Source: Lysinibacillus alkalisoli
GTDB taxonomy: Bacteria; Bacillota; Bacilli; Bacillales_A; Planococcaceae
NCBI RefSeq assembly: GCF_014643595.1
Contig: NZ_BMJT01000007.1
Coordinates: 146,601-210,600, forward strand
Direction of reading: 5' to 3'
DNA: 64,000 bases
Shown here piece by piece: positions 26,621 to 35,524 of this stretch. The notes beneath the pieces were generated by a model that saw nothing but the letters and a program-made list of their open reading frames with translations, searched no databases and was not told where the DNA came from. Both the position numbers and the translations under genes were made by a program. Numbering within the stretch: the stretch's first letter is position 1; every line of letters starts with the position of its first letter.

Positions 26621-27730
26621 ATGAAAATTACTAAAATTGAATTATTTGCTATTGAATTACCATTAAAAGACCCCTTTATTATTAGCTATGCTACCTATGA
26701 TAATATGCCTTCCCTTATTGTCAAAGTAACATTAGATAACGGCGTTGTAGGCTATGGTGAAGGAGTTGCTGATGAACATGTTACAGGTGAATCGATGTAT
26801 GGCGCTTACGCCATTATCGAAAAAGTGCTTGCACCTAAACTAATTGGTGAAAACCCATTAAACATGGAACGTATTCATGCCATTATGGACGCTGAAATCT
26901 TACAAGCACCTACTGCGAAAGCTGCTTTAGATATTGCTTGTTATGATGCAGCTGGTAAATCATTAGGAATTCCAGTTTACCATCTATTAGGTGGTCGTTA
27001 CCATGAGAAATTCAAACTAGCGCATGTGCTTAGCATTTTAAGCCCTGAAGAAATGGCACAAGAAGCGAAAGAACAAGTGGCAGCTGGATTTACTGCTATT
27101 AAAATTAAAGTAGGCAAAGACCCTAAAATGGATGTAAAACGTATTTTAGCGGTTCGCGAAGCTGTTGGCCCCACAATTGATTTACGTGTAGATGTTAATC
27201 AAGGTTGGCGCAATAGTGCTACAGCACTTCAAGCACTAGCTCAATTAGAAGAGGCACAGCTCGATTGGATTGAACAACCTATCGTTGCTAATGATTTAGA
27301 TGGTATGGCTGAGATCAAACAGAAGATCAATATACCTGTTATGGTGGATGAAGGGTTAATTGGCATTCCAGAGATGCGTGCCATCATTCAAAAACAAGCC
27401 GCTCATAAAATAAATATTAAATTAATGAAGTGTGGTGGTATTTATCGCGCAAATCAACTAGCTATTATGGCTGGTATGGAACATATTGAAGCGCAAGTGG
27501 GCTCTATGGTCGAATCTTCTGTTGCTTCAGCTGCAGGCTATCACGTTGCTTTCTCTAAACGTAATATTACGAGTATTGAATTAACAGGGCCGCTTAAATT
27601 TAGCAAAGATATCGGTAACTTAACTTATGATGTACCTTATATTCAATTAAATGAGCGTGCTGGCTTGGGCATTGATATTGACGAGAACGTCTTACAAGAA
27701 TTAACCATTCAATCTACTATCATTGAATAA
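26621..27730 (+). CDS. Dipeptide epimerase (enolase superfamily, L-Ala-D/L-Glu epimerase-like)
   Basis: 369 residues. The muconate-lactonizing-subgroup catalytic set is complete: KIK (Lys161/Lys163), metal ligands Asp191 (RVDVNQGW), Glu218 (WIEQP) and Asp243 (MVDEG), and Lys267 (INIKLMKCGG). Such enzymes invert the second residue of dipeptides, e.g. L-Ala-D-Glu from murein to L-Ala-L-Glu, before peptidase cleavage. The neighbouring M20 peptidase and carrier fit a murein-peptide or dipeptide recycling role. AAAGGATG precedes the ATG; a bidirectional terminator follows. Confidence 0.9.
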   Translation: MKITKIELFAIELPLKDPFIISYATYDNMPSLIVKVTLDNGVVGYGEGVADEHVTGESMYGAYAIIEKVLAPKLIGENPLNMERIHAIMDAEILQAPTAKAALDIACYDAAGKSLGIPVYHLLGGRYHEKFKLAHVLSILSPEEMAQEAKEQVAAGFTAIKIKVGKDPKMDVKRILAVREAVGPTIDLRVDVNQGWRNSATALQALAQLEEAQLDWIEQPIVANDLDGMAEIKQKINIPVMVDEGLIGIPEMRAIIQKQAAHKINIKLMKCGGIYRANQLAIMAGMEHIEAQVGSMVESSVASAAGYHVAFSKRNITSIELTGPLKFSKDIGNLTYDVPYIQLNERAGLGIDIDENVLQELTIQSTIIE

Positions 27731-27731
27731 T

Positions 27732-27774
27732 AAAAAACTAGTGTCGCCTTATCATAAGGTTGCACTAGTTTTTT
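27732..27774. terminator. Bidirectional intrinsic terminator
   Basis: AAAAAACTAGTG (27732-27743) pairs with CACTAGTTTTTT (27763-27774), and an inner stem CCTTAT/ATAAGG extends it. It overlaps the MepB stop and ends both convergent genes. Confidence 0.85.
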
Positions 27775-28271
27775 TCATTTATTTCATAAAAGGCGGTTAG
27801 TCGTTGTTCAAGTTCTTCTTGTTCCACATAATAAAGTGACTGCCACTTCTTTGTAAGTAGTGCTTGTTGACTGATTGGCTCATCCCAAGGTGGGTACACA
27901 CGCATAGCCATCTTTCCTTTTTGTGACGCTGTTCGTAATATACCTTTTTGCCATAATACTTCTTTAGGAAAAAGAAAGGCACCCTTTTTATTTTGAGGTG
28001 ATGTCACAACTATCATCGTAAGATCTGGAGCTCCGTCATAAGCATATGCTTGATTGTTGTTTTGGGAGTCTTTGTGCCAAAACACCACAAACTGTCCTGT
28101 TTTCTTAGGTGTCACTTTAGCAACACGTAAACGTATCGTGACATGATTTATTGAAAATATACCTGCACCATATGCTTTATTTTGCACTTCTTCTTGACTA
28201 GCTTCAACTAGCCATTCATTTGGTATAAAAATCGTTGTATGTAACCATAACATTATTTGTGAATATTCCAA
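27765..28271 (-). CDS. MepB family protein
   Basis: 168 residues with the conserved MepB blocks: NKAYGAGIFSINHVTIRLRV, AKVTPKKTGQFVVFWHKD, GAFLFPKEVLWQKGI and MRVYPPWDEP. MepB is named for a gene in the Staphylococcus aureus mepRAB drug-efflux operon, but its own biochemical function is unknown. No mepR or mepA is adjacent here. The start is TTG at 28271 with GAGGAG 10 nt upstream. The stop overlaps the shared terminator. Confidence 0.85.
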   Translation of the reverse strand: MEYSQIMLWLHTTIFIPNEWLVEASQEEVQNKAYGAGIFSINHVTIRLRVAKVTPKKTGQFVVFWHKDSQNNNQAYAYDGAPDLTMIVVTSPQNKKGAFLFPKEVLWQKGILRTASQKGKMAMRVYPPWDEPISQQALLTKKWQSLYYVEQEELEQRLTAFYEINEKN

Positions 28272-28469
28272 TTAAAAATAACTCCTCACCTAGCTGTGAA
28301 CTAAAAAGCATAGCGTATTTAGTATAGCGAATGGCTACGCATAATACGAGTATTTTACTATACCTTATTAGTGAATGACGAGTTTATAAAAAATAAAACT
28401 TACTTCATATTTGAATATTTTGGTGATTATTTTATAATACATATAACAACTTAGTAGGAGGTGAACACA

Positions 28470-28685
28470 ATGTCCTCTCTTTACAATCAAAAATTAGAAC
28501 TTTCATACTTACATGTGGATGACGAGATTTTTTTAATCGCAACAAATGACGACGGTTTCATGGAAATCATCTTTATCGAAAATCTACATACTAAAGAACG
28601 TATCTTCCCCACAAATGAGCAAAATACAAAATATGCCGAAGATCAAACAGCTAAAACATTAGTTGATATTATTAAAGGTGCATAA
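28470..28685 (+). CDS. Small cytoplasmic protein of unknown function
   Basis: 71 residues, acidic, no membrane segment or signal peptide. The near-perfect ribosome site TAGGAGGTGA lies just upstream of ATG at 28470, and a strong terminator follows, so this is a real monocistronic gene. It carries alternating strand-like segments (LELSYLHV, EIFLIATN, MEIIFIEN) ending in a helix (AKTLVDIIKGA). I do not recognise a family. It is flanked by a 198-nt AT-rich upstream region with no other feature. Confidence 0.7.
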   Translation: MSSLYNQKLELSYLHVDDEIFLIATNDDGFMEIIFIENLHTKERIFPTNEQNTKYAEDQTAKTLVDIIKGA

Positions 28686-28692
28686 ATCACGT

Positions 28693-28729
28693 AAAAATCA
28701 CTCTTAATTATACAGGAGAGTGATTTTTT
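28693..28729 (+). terminator. Intrinsic terminator of small ORF
   Basis: AAAAATCACTCT (28693-28704) pairs with AGAGTGATTTTTT (28717-28729), ending in a T-run 8 nt after the stop codon. Confidence 0.8.
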
Positions 28730-28772
28730 CTTTTATAGAAATAATGAAAATATATCCATACATCACTAACAA

Positions 28773-28813
28773 AAAAACCTGCTAAGTCTTGAAATAAGAC
28801 CTAGCAGGTTTTT
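28773..28813 (-). terminator. Intrinsic terminator after tRNA-Arg
   Basis: AAAAACCTGCTA plus GTCTT (28773-28790) pairs with AAGAC plus TAGCAGGTTTTT (28796-28813), with one mismatch. The minus-strand T-run follows, 36 nt past the tRNA 3' end. Confidence 0.8.
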
Positions 28814-28848
28814 GTTGGCATCAATCTCATACAAGATTAAAGCTTGAA

Positions 28849-28922
28849 CGTCCCCAGTAGGATTCGAACCTACGACCGCGAGCTTAGAAGGCCCGTGCTC
28901 TATCCAGCTGAGCTATGGAGAC
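28849..28922 (-). tRNA. tRNA-Arg (anticodon TCT)
   Basis: A 74-nt cloverleaf on the minus strand. Acceptor arms are GTCTCCA and TGGGGAC with one G-U pair. The D arm is AGCTCAGCTGGATAGAGC. The anticodon stem CGGGC/GCTCG carries loop CTTCTAA with TCT at the anticodon positions, and the T arm contains GGTTCGAATCC. It reads AGA codons. CCA is not encoded. A terminator follows. No integrase gene or duplicated 3' end suggests use as an attachment site. Confidence 0.93.
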
Positions 28923-28987
28923 ACATATCATCTTTTCTAAAAGACAATATTTATTATATGTCTTCCGTTATATAAAGTCAATATGAT

Positions 28988-29599
28988 TTAATCATTTAAA
29001 AGTAATTTTGTATCATAAATAGTGTAGTCACAACGATATATCAATAAATATTTGCCATCAATCATCAAACCTGTCGCTTTATCAATATCTGAAGCATAGT
29101 AGCTCACATCATCTCCTGCAAAAGTTGCCAACGGTTTACCTGACTGTGAACGAATTAACACCACTTTTTTTGTACCTGTTGTAAAGTTTTTCATATCATT
29201 TACCATACGATTTATGAATGGAACAGAACGATTTACTTTATCAATATCTACTGTCTTACTATACTCATTAAAAATATCGACTAAATCTGTATCATAAGCA
29301 AGCATACTACTACCCACATGTAACATTTGGTTACCGCCAACCGTAATATTTAATACCGCTGACTTACTCACTATGCTGCCTTCTTTATCTTTAATCGCAA
29401 ACTTTTCATCTGCTTCAATGCTGATACTTTTCCCTTTAACAGAATCAATCATCTGACTATCTTCATCGTATGTTTGTAAGATTAATTCTCGCCCCACAAG
29501 TTCTTCTTTTACATTTCCCATAAACCATTTTACAGCATTACATGAGCTTAATAAAAGTGTTGCAGCTATTAATAATAGCACTAAACGCCATTTCTTCAT
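28988..29599 (-). CDS. Lipoprotein, DUF5052-like
   Basis: 203 residues with a lipoprotein signal peptide: MKKW, hydrophobic core, lipobox LSSC with Cys20 as lipid anchor. The mature part (WFMGNVKEELVGRELILQTYDEDSQMI, then KGKSISIEADEKF) resembles the DUF5052 lipoproteins of Bacillales, whose function is unknown. It is mainly beta-rich and surface exposed. AGGAGAATAAAAGGA precedes ATG at 29599. It lies between tRNA-Arg and ysnB, 77 nt after the ysnB stop, and could share its transcript. Confidence 0.75.
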   Translation of the reverse strand: MKKWRLVLLLIAATLLLSSCNAVKWFMGNVKEELVGRELILQTYDEDSQMIDSVKGKSISIEADEKFAIKDKEGSIVSKSAVLNITVGGNQMLHVGSSMLAYDTDLVDIFNEYSKTVDIDKVNRSVPFINRMVNDMKNFTTGTKKVVLIRSQSGKPLATFAGDDVSYYASDIDKATGLMIDGKYLLIYRCDYTIYDTKLLLND

Positions 29600-29676
29600 T
29601 CCTTTTATTCTCCTTTAATTTTAAAATATGTATAGAAAGAGATGACAACTGTTGAATACAGCCTGCCATCCCTTTG

Positions 29677-30141
29677 TTATAATAATGGCATAATAGTCAC
29701 TTGCCATTGTTGATGTCGCCATTCCACAATAGCATAACCTTCTGGAAGCTCGTTACGAGATTTCACTAAACTGCCTGGATTAAGTAAAGTAACATTATCA
29801 TATTGTTCAAAGCCAGCACAATGTGTGTGACCAAAACAAACGAGTGATGCGCCAACTTCTTGTGCGCGATAAACTAAGGACAAGGGTGATTGATTTACAT
29901 GATGTTGATGACCATGTACAATTAATACTTTTTGACCTTCATACAAAAGGACTTGTTCTAGCGAATAGTGTGGGTCAACATCACAGTTGCCCTTCACGAT
30001 GGTAATCCCAATCAATGCTTCATGGTCAAAAGGTAATTCACTATCGCCACAGTGTATGTAGGTAGCTTGTGGATGCTTAGCTTTCACTTGCTCAATTACA
30101 GCTGCACTTCGATGTGAATCACTCATGACAATTAAAGTCAT
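29677..30141 (-). CDS. ysnB: YfcE/MJ0936-type metallophosphoesterase
   Basis: 154 residues with the calcineurin-like metal-binding series SDSH, CGDSE, KGNCD, VHGHQHH and GHTH. Small YfcE-type enzymes are phosphodiesterases with dinuclear metal centres; the natural substrate is not settled. The start overlaps the rdgB stop by 4 nt. The order rph-rdgB-ysnB is the same as in Bacillus subtilis, which supports the orthology. Confidence 0.9.
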   Translation of the reverse strand: MTLIVMSDSHRSAAVIEQVKAKHPQATYIHCGDSELPFDHEALIGITIVKGNCDVDPHYSLEQVLLYEGQKVLIVHGHQHHVNQSPLSLVYRAQEVGASLVCFGHTHCAGFEQYDNVTLLNPGSLVKSRNELPEGYAIVEWRHQQWQVTIMPLL

Positions 30142-30710
30142 AGTTTTTCCTTTAATTTGGCAATGGCTGCTCCACGATGAGAAATTGTAGATTTTTGTTC
30201 TGGTGTCAGCTCAGCCATCGTTTTATTTAATGTAGGAACATAGAAAATAGGATCATAACCGAAGCCATTCGTACCACGCTTCTCAGTGGTAATCTCACCC
30301 TCGCACTCGCCACGAACATAATATGTTTCTTTATTCGGTTCCGCCACAGCAATCACACAGACAAAGCGAGCTTGACGATTCGTTTCGCCTTGTAAATTAC
30401 GCAAAGCTTTTTGAATATTAGCCTCATCATCGTGATCTCCTGCATAACGAGCAGAATACACACCTGGCTCACCATGCAATGCATCAATTGCTAAACCACT
30501 ATCATCTGCAATGACCATCGTTTGCAACGCTGCGCTTAATGTTTCGGCCTTTAATACAGCATTTTCTTCAAAGGTTGTACCTGTTTCTTCAATGTCCATG
30601 TCAGGTGCTACGTCTAACATCGTTACAACCTCATAACCTAACGGACCAAAAATCGCTTCAAAATCTTTTACTTTGCCTCTATTTTTCGTTGCAATTACAA
30701 CTTGTGTCAT
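30138..30710 (-). CDS. rdgB: XTP/dITP diphosphatase (RdgB/Ham1)
   Basis: 190 residues. It hydrolyses non-canonical purine nucleotides (dITP, XTP) to monophosphates, cleansing the nucleotide pool. Motifs: N-terminal [15 protein letters not shown], the DDSGL catalytic segment followed by [11 protein letters not shown], and [11 protein letters not shown]. It overlaps rph upstream and ysnB downstream by 4 nt each, so the three are translationally coupled. Confidence 0.95.
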   Translation of the reverse strand: MTQVVIATKNRGKVKDFEAIFGPLGYEVVTMLDVAPDMDIEETGTTFEENAVLKAETLSAALQTMVIADDSGLAIDALHGEPGVYSARYAGDHDDEANIQKALRNLQGETNRQARFVCVIAVAEPNKETYYVRGECEGEITTEKRGTNGFGYDPIFYVPTLNKTMAELTPEQKSTISHRGAAIAKLKEKL

Positions 30711-31462
30711 GCCTCTTCCTCCTTCTTGCCAATAAGCTGAGCTTGTTCTCCTAAAATAATATTTTGCTGTTCAATTAACTGTTGAATGCCGCCTTCTGCT
30801 AAGGCTAATAAGTCATTTAACTCTGCACGTGAGAATGTTGCCTCTTCACCAGTTCCTTGTACCTCTACAAAACGCCCATCCCCTGTCATAACAACATTCA
30901 TATCCACATCAGCATCTACATCTTCTACATAATCTAAGTCTAGTACTGCCTCTTGATTTACGATACCTACGCTTGTTGCAGCTAAGAAATCTGTAATGGG
31001 GAAATGATTGAATGGCTTATCTGCGTGTAACTTTGCAACAGCTTGTACCATAGCGACAAAAGCTCCTGTAATAGAAGCTGTACGTGTACCTCCATCTGCT
31101 TGAATTACATCACAATCAATCCAAATTGTGCGTTCTCCTAATGCTTCTAAATCAACTACTGCACGTAACGCACGACCAATTAAGCGCTGAATTTCCATCG
31201 TGCGTCCATTGATCTTTCCTTTTGCAGCATCTCTTACTGTACGTTGCGCTGTTGCACGAGGTAACATAGCGTATTCCGCTGTAATCCAACCTTTACCTTG
31301 CCCTCGTAAAAAGCCTGGTACACGCTCTTCAATGCTTGCTGTACAAATTACCTTTGTATGCCCTACTTGTATTAATACAGAACCTTCTGGATGCATTAAA
31401 TAGTTTTCAGTTATTGTAATTTTGCGTAACTGTGTAGCTACTCGTTCATCATGTCTTGTCAT
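30707..31462 (-). CDS. rph: Ribonuclease PH
   Basis: About 251 residues. A phosphorolytic 3'-5' exoribonuclease that trims tRNA 3' ends. Seen: [23 protein letters not shown], the arginine-rich [28 protein letters not shown], and [17 protein letters not shown]. The N-terminus reads [16 protein letters not shown], where many homologues have RxDGRxxxQLR, a mild variation. I chose ATG at 31462 (GGAG 8 nt upstream) rather than the frame extension to 31501. Confidence 0.94.
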   Translation of the reverse strand: MTRHDERVATQLRKITITENYLMHPEGSVLIQVGHTKVICTASIEERVPGFLRGQGKGWITAEYAMLPRATAQRTVRDAAKGKINGRTMEIQRLIGRALRAVVDLEALGERTIWIDCDVIQADGGTRTASITGAFVAMVQAVAKLHADKPFNHFPITDFLAATSVGIVNQEAVLDLDYVEDVDADVDMNVVMTGDGRFVEVQGTGEEATFSRAELNDLLALAEGGIQQLIEQQNIILGEQAQLIGKKEEEA

Positions 31463-31507
31463 TATCATGACTCCTTTTGTTATCAACTTCCTTTTTATCA
31501 TAACAAA

Positions 31508-31543
31508 AAAGTGGTTAACCTAATAGTAAAGGTTAACCACTTT
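31508..31543 (-). terminator. Intrinsic terminator between racE and rph
   Basis: AAAGTGGTTAACC (31508-31520) pairs perfectly with GGTTAACCACTTT (31531-31543). TTTTTTG follows on the minus strand. It begins 2 nt after the racE stop, separating racE from the rph operon. Confidence 0.88.
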
Positions 31544-31544
31544 C

Positions 31545-32336
31545 TCACTTTAATGTAATACGTTCAATCGCAAGATGACCTTGTGCTAGCCAATCTTCCG
31601 CGATAGCGCGAAAAATAGGGACTGAGCCTGTAGCAAAGAATTGATGTGTCGAAGCTTGCGTCGCTAGCTCACCACGATAACGTAATAAACCTTCCACCTC
31701 TTTAGCAGTTTCTTCTGCAGAAGAAAGTACAGTTACTTCAGGTCCAACAGCTTCTTCAATATAGTTTTGTAAAATAGGATAATGTGTACAACCTAAAATA
31801 ACTGTATCAAAAGATTGTTGTTGCAATGGCTTTAAACCTTCTTGTATTAATTTCCTGGCAAATTCACCCTTATACTCGCCACTTTCAACTAATGGCACAA
31901 ATGTGGGACAAGCAAGGGGGACGATATGAGTGGACGAATAGAGAGAAGCTAATGCCTCTTCATAAGCGCCACTCTCAATTGTACCTTTAGTAGCTAAAAC
32001 CGCTACTTCATGCCGTTTTGTCTCTTTGATAGCGGCACGAGCACCTGCGTTTACCACACCTATAACAGGCACAGAAAAATATTTTTGCAAACTATTTAAA
32101 GCTACAGCTGTAGCTGTATTACAAGCAATTACTAATAATTTTATACCTTTTTTCTCTAATGCTTTCGCCATTTGCCATGTAAAGTTGCGCACTTCATGAC
32201 GTGGTCTCGGTCCATATGGACATCTTGCTGTATCACCAATATAATAAATTGTTTCATTTGGTAATAACGTCATAATTTGTTTAGCTACGGTTAAACCGCC
32301 AACTCCTGAGTCTATTACGCCTATTGGGGCATTCAT
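31545..32336 (-). CDS. racE: Glutamate racemase
   Basis: 263 residues. It makes D-glutamate for peptidoglycan. Both catalytic cysteines are present: ACNTATAV (Cys72) and LGCTHYPIL (Cys183), together with IGVIDSGVGGLTV at the N-terminus and GDTARCPYGPR. Located upstream of rph as in Bacillus subtilis, but gerM, which sits between them there, is missing. Its own terminator follows. Confidence 0.95.
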   Translation of the reverse strand: MNAPIGVIDSGVGGLTVAKQIMTLLPNETIYYIGDTARCPYGPRPRHEVRNFTWQMAKALEKKGIKLLVIACNTATAVALNSLQKYFSVPVIGVVNAGARAAIKETKRHEVAVLATKGTIESGAYEEALASLYSSTHIVPLACPTFVPLVESGEYKGEFARKLIQEGLKPLQQQSFDTVILGCTHYPILQNYIEEAVGPEVTVLSSAEETAKEVEGLLRYRGELATQASTHQFFATGSVPIFRAIAEDWLAQGHLAIERITLK

Positions 32337-32420
32337 ATATTCCGCCTCTATCCTGTATACTATTGCTATTTTCGTTTAAAACGAATAATAACAAAATTTT
32401 ATGCTATATCACAGGTAGCG

Positions 32421-32873
32421 TCAAATATTTTCCTTAGTTAACACTTGATATTGCGCTTCATCCCACTTCACAGCCTTACCTGTTTTACGACTAATTTGTA
32501 CTAAAGCACCCCTACCGACAAATGTAACGTCGCCTTTCTGATTCACAGCCATATAATGAAGGTCAACAGAACTGTTTCCGACATGCTGTGGTTGTACGTA
32601 TAGTTTCAATACATCATCATAAAACATTTGTTGTAAGAAATCACACTGTAAATCTGCAACCACAACGAATGTTTCACTTGTTAACAGTGCTGATGGTTGT
32701 AATAATTGGTGGTCAATTAAATAATCCATGCGTGCTAATTCCATAAATTTGAATGCTCCTGTATTATTTAGGTGACCAAATGCATCTAAATCACTAAATA
32801 CAATGCGAATCTCTTTGTAATAATGGAATTGCTGCTTCCACTCATCCCAATTTGTAATATAACTTTCTTTCAT
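32421..32873 (-). CDS. YsmA-like hotdog-fold acyl-CoA thioesterase
   Basis: 150 residues with the 4HBT hotdog signature DLDAFGHLNNTGAFKFMELARMDYL (about residues 29-53, catalytic-type Asp/His/Asn). The likely activity is hydrolysis of acyl-CoA thioesters in the cytoplasm. Position next to racE and near sdhB matches ysmA of Bacillus subtilis, which supports orthology. The spore regulator gene gerE and ysmB that follow ysmA there are absent. GGAGGGGTTAGT precedes the ATG. Confidence 0.82.
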   Translation of the reverse strand: MKESYITNWDEWKQQFHYYKEIRIVFSDLDAFGHLNNTGAFKFMELARMDYLIDHQLLQPSALLTSETFVVVADLQCDFLQQMFYDDVLKLYVQPQHVGNSSVDLHYMAVNQKGDVTFVGRGALVQISRKTGKAVKWDEAQYQVLTKENI

Positions 32874-33012
32874 ACTAACCCCTCCTTAAACACCCTCATT
32901 ATAACATTACTACATGTAAATTATAGTTGATATCTGTAAATTTATGCGCTTATACGAGATTATTGTTAGAAGCGATGTATCTATAATACATTTATAGAGT
33001 AATAAAATAAAA

Positions 33013-33040
33013 AGCACCACTGAAGTTTTCCAATGGCACT
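33013..33040 (-). terminator. Intrinsic terminator of acyl-CoA operon
   Basis: On the minus strand AGTGCCATTG (33040-33031) pairs with CAGTGGTGCT (33022-33013) using several G-U pairs. TTTTATTTTATT follows, 24 nt after the phosphotransferase stop. Confidence 0.65.
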
Positions 33041-33063
33041 TGCTGTTATTTCATTGTTCTGTT

Positions 33064-34110
33064 CTACGGTACTAGAGCATATGCATGTTGTATCATATTT
33101 GCCACTAACTGATCAAAATGCTGAAAACGATTGTCTGTAGTTTGTCCCTTTGCATAACGATAATAAATTTGTTGACCAATGACAGCTAATTTAAAGTAAG
33201 CAAATATGATATAATAATTCATATTGGCAAGGTCAAAGCCTGTTTTTGCGCTGTATCTTTGTAAAAAATCATCTCTTGTATAAAAACCCGGTAACACGGT
33301 TACAGGTGGTTTGCCTAGTGCATATTTTATCGCATCATGGTCATCTTGCTGCATCCAATAGGTCATAGCTACTGCCACATCTGCTAATGGGTCTCCTATT
33401 GTTGACATCTCCCAATCAAATAGCCCTACCATCTTTGAACAATCTGAGGTAAACATCGCATTATTTACCTTATAGTCATAATGAATAATAGTTGCTGCTT
33501 GTGGTGTAGGCGTATGCTGCTCTAAATAACGCATAATAGTCTCTACACCTTGAATATCTGCTGTTTTCGCACGTTGGTACCTACTAATCCAACCTTTTAC
33601 TTGCCTTGCCATAAAGCCTTGTGGCTGGGCTATCGTTAATAATTTGTTTGTTGGTGGGATTTGGTGTAAATCAACTAAACCGTCTACCATTGCTTGTGAA
33701 ATTGATTGTCCTAATGTTGGCTCATACGGTAGTGTTTTTGGCCATGTCGTATCCAATACCATGCCTTTTTTTCGTTCCATAATAAAAAATGGAGCACCAA
33801 TCCAGTGTTCATCTACTGTAGTGGCATAAACTTGAGGCGCGGCCGTAAACATAGAGCCGATTTCTTGCAAGAAGAAGGATTCCCTTTGCATATCATGTGC
33901 TTTTGGCGCTATAGGCCCTAATGGCGGACGACGCAACACAGCCTCCCAATCACCAATTTGTAATAAATACGTTAAATTGGAGTGGCCTGCACTAAATTGC
34001 TTAATACACAACTCACCTTGTGGCACATTCGGTATAAATGTTCGTATAAACTGCTCGACATTAGCTTGAGGTAATTGCTCTTCTCTTCTTACTTCTTTCG
34101 TTTCTGACAT
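33064..34110 (-). CDS. Phosphotransferase-family protein (ACAD10/APH-like)
   Basis: 348 residues of the protein-kinase-like aminoglycoside phosphotransferase fold. Its place next to an acyl-CoA dehydrogenase is typical of the ACAD10/11 N-terminal domain family, which phosphorylates 4-hydroxyacyl-CoAs or similar. Seen: GHSNLTYLLQIG, AVLRRPPLG, and the catalytic stretch IIHYDYKVNNAMF where the usual HGDY has become HYDY, then the metal-binding LFDWEMSTIGDPLADVA. Asp and Asn are retained, so activity is plausible. Last gene of the ACAD-SDR-TetR operon. Confidence 0.85.
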   Translation of the reverse strand: MSETKEVRREEQLPQANVEQFIRTFIPNVPQGELCIKQFSAGHSNLTYLLQIGDWEAVLRRPPLGPIAPKAHDMQRESFFLQEIGSMFTAAPQVYATTVDEHWIGAPFFIMERKKGMVLDTTWPKTLPYEPTLGQSISQAMVDGLVDLHQIPPTNKLLTIAQPQGFMARQVKGWISRYQRAKTADIQGVETIMRYLEQHTPTPQAATIIHYDYKVNNAMFTSDCSKMVGLFDWEMSTIGDPLADVAVAMTYWMQQDDHDAIKYALGKPPVTVLPGFYTRDDFLQRYSAKTGFDLANMNYYIIFAYFKLAVIGQQIYYRYAKGQTTDNRFQHFDQLVANMIQHAYALVP

Positions 34111-34145
34111 CTTTCCACCCCTTATTGAAACGAGTGAACGTCACA

Positions 34146-34712
34146 TTAGCTGTCATTACTAATCCCATTTAAAATAATTTCCACATAGCTATCCACTAGT
34201 GCTAGAGGTGTTATTTCGCCTTGAGGATTAAACCAATTATAACTATAATTACTAATACCTAAAATAGCGAATGTTATTGTATCAGCTCGTAATGTTTGTT
34301 TCAACTCTTTATTTTCAATCCCTTGTTGAATTAAGTGCTCGATATTTAAACGAAAAGCATTGCGTTTCGCTTTTATTTTCTCCCCGTTTTCTGCCACTAA
34401 GTGACGTATTTCTTTTAAAAAGATTTGTGCGCTCTTTCCTTGGCGCTCAATATCAAAGATTAATAGGCCAATGATCGCTTTAATTTTTTCTTTAACAGAT
34501 AATTGTTGTGTTAAAATTGTAGTTTGTCGTTGTAATAAATCATCAATGTACGCGAGATGGATCTCCATTAATAAAGCTTCTTTTGAGTCGAAATAATAAT
34601 AGAAAGTACCTTTTGTCACATGTAATGCATCTACAATATGTTGCACAGACGTTTCTGTAAAACCATTTCGTTCAAAGAGCTCAATACTTTTTGTAATAAT
34701 TTTTGTTTTCAC
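34146..34712 (-). CDS. TetR-family regulator of acyl-CoA operon
   Basis: 188 residues with N-terminal helix-turn-helix (IIDAL-HVTKGTFYYYFDSKEALL) and an all-helical ligand domain. It is encoded within the operon of acyl-CoA dehydrogenase, SDR and phosphotransferase genes. Regulators in such operons usually sense acyl-CoA. The palindrome at 36762-36783 upstream of the first gene is its likely operator. It starts 41 nt after the SDR stop. Confidence 0.87.
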   Translation of the reverse strand: MKTKIITKSIELFERNGFTETSVQHIVDALHVTKGTFYYYFDSKEALLMEIHLAYIDDLLQRQTTILTQQLSVKEKIKAIIGLLIFDIERQGKSAQIFLKEIRHLVAENGEKIKAKRNAFRLNIEHLIQQGIENKELKQTLRADTITFAILGISNYSYNWFNPQGEITPLALVDSYVEIILNGISNDS

Positions 34713-34753
34713 ATTAATCCTCTATTCTGTATATGTTCTTTTCACTTTATCAT

Positions 34754-35524
34754 TTACAGAGCACTTGCACCACCATCAACAGGTAGGATAACACCTGTAA
34801 TATAATCTGCAGCTGAAGAAGCTAAAAAAATGGCTGCGCCTTTTAAGTCTTCATCACTCCCTAATTTACCAAGAGGTGTTACCTGCATAATATATTCCTG
34901 ACCATGTTTAATTAATACTTGCGACATTTTAGTGGGGAAGAAACCTGGTGCTAGTGCATTAACACAAATATTATATTGTCCCCATTTAACAGCTAAATCT
35001 TTTGTAAATGTAATGATGGCACCTTTACTAGTGTTATAGCCCACCGTTTGCATAAATGCCGGTGTACCACCAAATCCTGCAATAGAGGCAATATTAATAA
35101 TTTTGCCTTGTTTAGCTTGAATCATATGTTGTCCAACTGCTTTAGACATCAAAAATGTACCTGTCACATTCACATCCATCACTTTTTGCCAGGCTGAGAG
35201 AGGCATATCCTCGGCTGGTGTTGCCCAAGAAGCACCACTATTATTAATTAAAATATCTATTTTACCAAATTGACGCATAACTTCTGTCACAAATTGCGTA
35301 ATCTGTTCTTCATCTGTGACATCGCATTGTGCCCCGTATGCTTGAATACCATATTGTTGCGTTAAACGTTGTGCCATTTCTTCACAAGCACTGCCATCAC
35401 GCGAGCAAATTGCGATATTAGCTCCTGCCTCCGCATAAGCTGTTGCCATTTGAGCCCCTAAGCCTCTACTTCCACCTGTAATAATTGCGACTCGATTAGT
35501 TAATGAAAATAGAGATTGTATCAT
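34754..35524 (-). CDS. Short-chain dehydrogenase/reductase
   Basis: 256 residues. NAD(P)-binding TGGSRGLG (16-23), the LINNSGAS strand, catalytic Ser in NIASIAGF and the YNTSKG Tyr/Lys pair are all present; the C-terminus VDGGASAL is typical. It most likely oxidises or reduces a hydroxyacyl or ketoacyl intermediate of the neighbouring acyl-CoA dehydrogenase pathway. Its start abuts the dehydrogenase stop with no gap (35524/35525), implying coupled translation. Confidence 0.9.
   Translation of the reverse strand: MIQSLFSLTNRVAIITGGSRGLGAQMATAYAEAGANIAICSRDGSACEEMAQRLTQQYGIQAYGAQCDVTDEEQITQFVTEVMRQFGKIDILINNSGASWATPAEDMPLSAWQKVMDVNVTGTFLMSKAVGQHMIQAKQGKIINIASIAGFGGTPAFMQTVGYNTSKGAIITFTKDLAVKWGQYNICVNALAPGFFPTKMSQVLIKHGQEYIMQVTPLGKLGSDEDLKGAAIFLASSAADYITGVILPVDGGASAL

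Noticed and set aside
28772..28922. tRNA-Arg as an integration site for a mobile element
   Set aside because: No integrase, no duplicated tRNA 3' end and conserved housekeeping genes on the downstream side.
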